Shown here: positions 32,480-33,859 of the stretch, one piece after another
Layout: the number at the start of each line of letters is the position of its first letter
Numbering within the stretch: position 1 is the stretch's first letter
From: Streptomyces cellostaticus
Lineage (GTDB): Bacteria > Actinomycetota > Actinomycetes > Streptomycetales > Streptomycetaceae
Assembly: GCF_001513965.1 (NCBI RefSeq)
Contig: NZ_KQ948019.1
Span: 212,356-246,214, forward strand
Reading direction: 5' to 3'
DNA length: 33,859 bases
The notes under the pieces: model-generated
What the model was told of the DNA's origin: nothing
The model's database searches: none
What the model saw: only the letters and a program-made list of their open reading frames with translations
Program-made: the position numbers and the translations under genes

Positions 32480-33636
32480 GAATCGGGATCGTCTGCCCGT
32501 ACTCCTGGGACGTGCCCGGTGGCGTCCAGTTCCACATCCGCGACCTCGCCGAGTACTTCATCCGCCTCGGCCACGAGGTCTCCGTCCTCGCCCCCGCCGA
32601 CGACGACACGCCGCTGCCGCCGTACGTCGTCTCGGCCGGCCGCGCGGTCCCGGTGCCCTACAACGGCTCGGTGGCCCGGCTGAACTTCGGCTTCCTGTCG
32701 GCCGCGCGGGTGCGGCGCTGGCTGCACGACGGCGCGTTCGACGTGGTCCACATCCACGAGCCGACCTCCCCGTCGCTCGGCCTGCTGACCTGCTGGGCCG
32801 CCCAGGGCCCCATCGTGGCCACGTTCCACACCTCCAACCCCCGCTCGCGCGCGATGATCGCCGCGTACGCGATCCTGCAGGCGGCCCTGGAGAAGATCAG
32901 CGCGCGCATCGCGGTCAGCGAGTACGCCCGCCGCACCCTGGTCGAGCACCTGGGCGGCGACGCGGTGGTCATCCCCAACGGCGTCGACGTCGACTTCTTC
33001 GCCGAGGCCGAGCCGAAGTCGGAGTGGCAGGGCGACACGATCGGCTTCATCGGCCGCATCGACGAGCCCCGCAAGGGCCTGCCGGTCCTGATGAAGGCCC
33101 TGCCGGAGATCTTCGCCGCCCGCCCGCAGACGCGCCTGCTGGTCGCGGGGCGGGGCGACGAGGAGGCGGCCGTCGAGGACCTGCCGAAGGAACTGCGCTC
33201 CCGCGTCGAGTTCCTCGGCATGATCAGCGACGAGGACAAGGCGCGCTTCCTGCGCAGTGTCGACCTGTACATCGCGCCCAACACCGGCGGCGAGAGCTTC
33301 GGCATCATCCTCGTCGAGGCCATGTCGGCGGGCGCCCCCGTGCTCGCCTCCGACCTCGACGCCTTCGTCCAGGTCCTCGACCAGGGTCAGGCCGGCGAGG
33401 TCTTCGCCAACGAGGACGCCCACGCGCTGGCCGAGGCGGCCGTACGCCTGCTGGCGGACCCGGCGCGCCGGGCCGAACTGCGCGAGCGGGGCAGCACCCA
33501 TGTGCGGCGCTTCGACTGGTCGACGGTCGGCGCGGACATCCTGTCGGTGTACGAGACGGTCACGACCGGTACAGCGGCGGTGGCCACGGACGAGCGGTCG
33601 GGCCTGCGGGCGCGGTTCGGGTTGGCGCGGGACTGA
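32476..33636 (+). CDS. pimA: Phosphatidylinositol mannosyltransferase PimA-like GT4 glycosyltransferase
   Basis: 386 residues, GT-B fold. N-terminal acceptor domain: IGIVCPYSWDVPGGVQFHIR with the Gly-Gly loop, then FDVVHIHEPTSPSLG and ATFHTSNPRSR. C-terminal donor domain: PNGVDVDFF, GFIGRIDEPRKGLPVL, and the EX7E motif in NTGGESFGIILVEAMSAG (about 270-285) that binds GDP-mannose. It should add the first mannose to phosphatidylinositol at the cytoplasmic membrane face. The GTG start overlaps the acyltransferase stop (GTGA). The last nine codons (33610-33636) are the first copy of a downstream tandem repeat, so the C-terminus may vary between strains. Confidence 0.92.
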   Translation: MRIGIVCPYSWDVPGGVQFHIRDLAEYFIRLGHEVSVLAPADDDTPLPPYVVSAGRAVPVPYNGSVARLNFGFLSAARVRRWLHDGAFDVVHIHEPTSPSLGLLTCWAAQGPIVATFHTSNPRSRAMIAAYAILQAALEKISARIAVSEYARRTLVEHLGGDAVVIPNGVDVDFFAEAEPKSEWQGDTIGFIGRIDEPRKGLPVLMKALPEIFAARPQTRLLVAGRGDEEAAVEDLPKELRSRVEFLGMISDEDKARFLRSVDLYIAPNTGGESFGIILVEAMSAGAPVLASDLDAFVQVLDQGQAGEVFANEDAHALAEAAVRLLADPARRAELRERGSTHVRRFDWSTVGADILSVYETVTTGTAAVATDERSGLRARFGLARD

Positions 33637-33859
33637 CCTGGACCTGGATGCCTGTGGCTTCGAGTGCGGCGGTGGTGGTTGCGGGCGGGTGGTCGGGTCT
33701 GGGGCGCGGTTCGGGTGGGTGCGGGACTGACTCGCACCGGGATGCCTGTGGCTTCGGGCCTGGCGGCGGTGGCCACGGGCGGGTGGTCGGGTCTGGGGGC
33801 GCGGTTCGGGTTGGCGTGGGAGTGACCTGGACCTGGATGCCTGTGGCTTCGAGTGCGGC
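33610..33859 (+). repeat. Tandem repeat of about 94-95 bp starting inside the 3' end of pimA
   Basis: The anchor GGATGCCTGTGGCTTCG occurs at 33646, 33740 and 33835, and GCGCGGTTCGGGT at 33610, 33704 and 33799, so the period is 94 then 95 bp. Each unit also repeats the pimA ending and a TGA in the same spacing (33634, 33728 and 33823). Other parts of the unit drift (for example 92- and 97-bp spacing of GCGGCGGTGG). The array continues past the window. No gene is visible in 33637-33859. Confidence 0.85.

Noticed and set aside
33610..33859. CRISPR array
   Set aside because: The repeats are long (about 94 bp), directly abutting without spacers, diverge from each other and include coding sequence; no cas genes are present.

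Overview
The window is high-G+C actinobacterial DNA and almost certainly comes from a Streptomyces chromosome. The marker is a full-length ssgB (137-codon SsgA-like sporulation division protein). Supporting signs are G/C-ending codons throughout, GTG starts, ATGA/GTGA overlaps, leaderless starts and a CUT1 sugar importer with no local ATPase. Most of it looks like conserved core chromosome. One inserted-looking carbohydrate block lies between two identical tRNA-Val(CAC) genes.

Layout. 1-5100: the end of a SpoU/TrmH-type RNA methyltransferase, a membrane-anchored Ser/Thr kinase on the opposite strand, a 58-residue membrane peptide, a coupled pair (SUKH-like protein plus phosphotransferase), and a zinc-ribbon protein with a His/Gly-rich tail. 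5154-5615: five tRNA genes on the minus strand (Gly-GCC, Cys-GCA, three Val-GAC) behind one promoter. 5794-8556: pabB-pabC (p-aminobenzoate arm of folate synthesis) and a double GNAT acetyltransferase. 8562-12038: a DsbA/FrnE-like thioredoxin-fold protein, small membrane proteins, a CGNR zinc-finger regulator, ssgB and a PGPGW-type membrane protein.

12123-21030: two identical tRNA-Val(CAC) genes bracket a decayed epoxide-hydrolase-like pseudogene and a probable rhamnogalacturonan-use operon. The operon has a Tat lipoprotein sugar-binding protein, two permeases, a YesL/DUF624-like protein and a large Tat-exported PcRGLX/YetA-like lyase. It starts behind a promoter whose start region carries two LacI-type operators. 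Neither the LacI-family repressor nor the transport ATPase is encoded here, so both would act from elsewhere in the chromosome. An SRPBCC-fold gene follows.

21085-33859: a DnaQ-like exonuclease, a divergent DUF4365 nuclease-like protein coupled to an unknown 410-residue partner, then thrS and an HIT-family (AP4A phosphorylase-like) gene. Next come an unknown 550-residue membrane protein and an EF-G-like protein with degenerate GTPase motifs, both on the minus strand. The window ends with an overlapping phosphatidylinositol/PIM operon: CDP-alcohol phosphotransferase, PatA-like acyltransferase, PimA. The order thrS-HIT-pgsA-acyltransferase-pimA matches the mycobacterial cluster, here split by the two minus-strand genes. 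A tandem repeat of about 94 bp begins inside the last codons of pimA and runs off the window.

The most unusual points are the tRNA-bracketed pectin locus with its operator pair, the EF-G paralogue that has lost three GTPase signature residues, the DUF4365 two-gene unit, the pimA 3' tandem repeat, and the repeated use of leaderless promoters.
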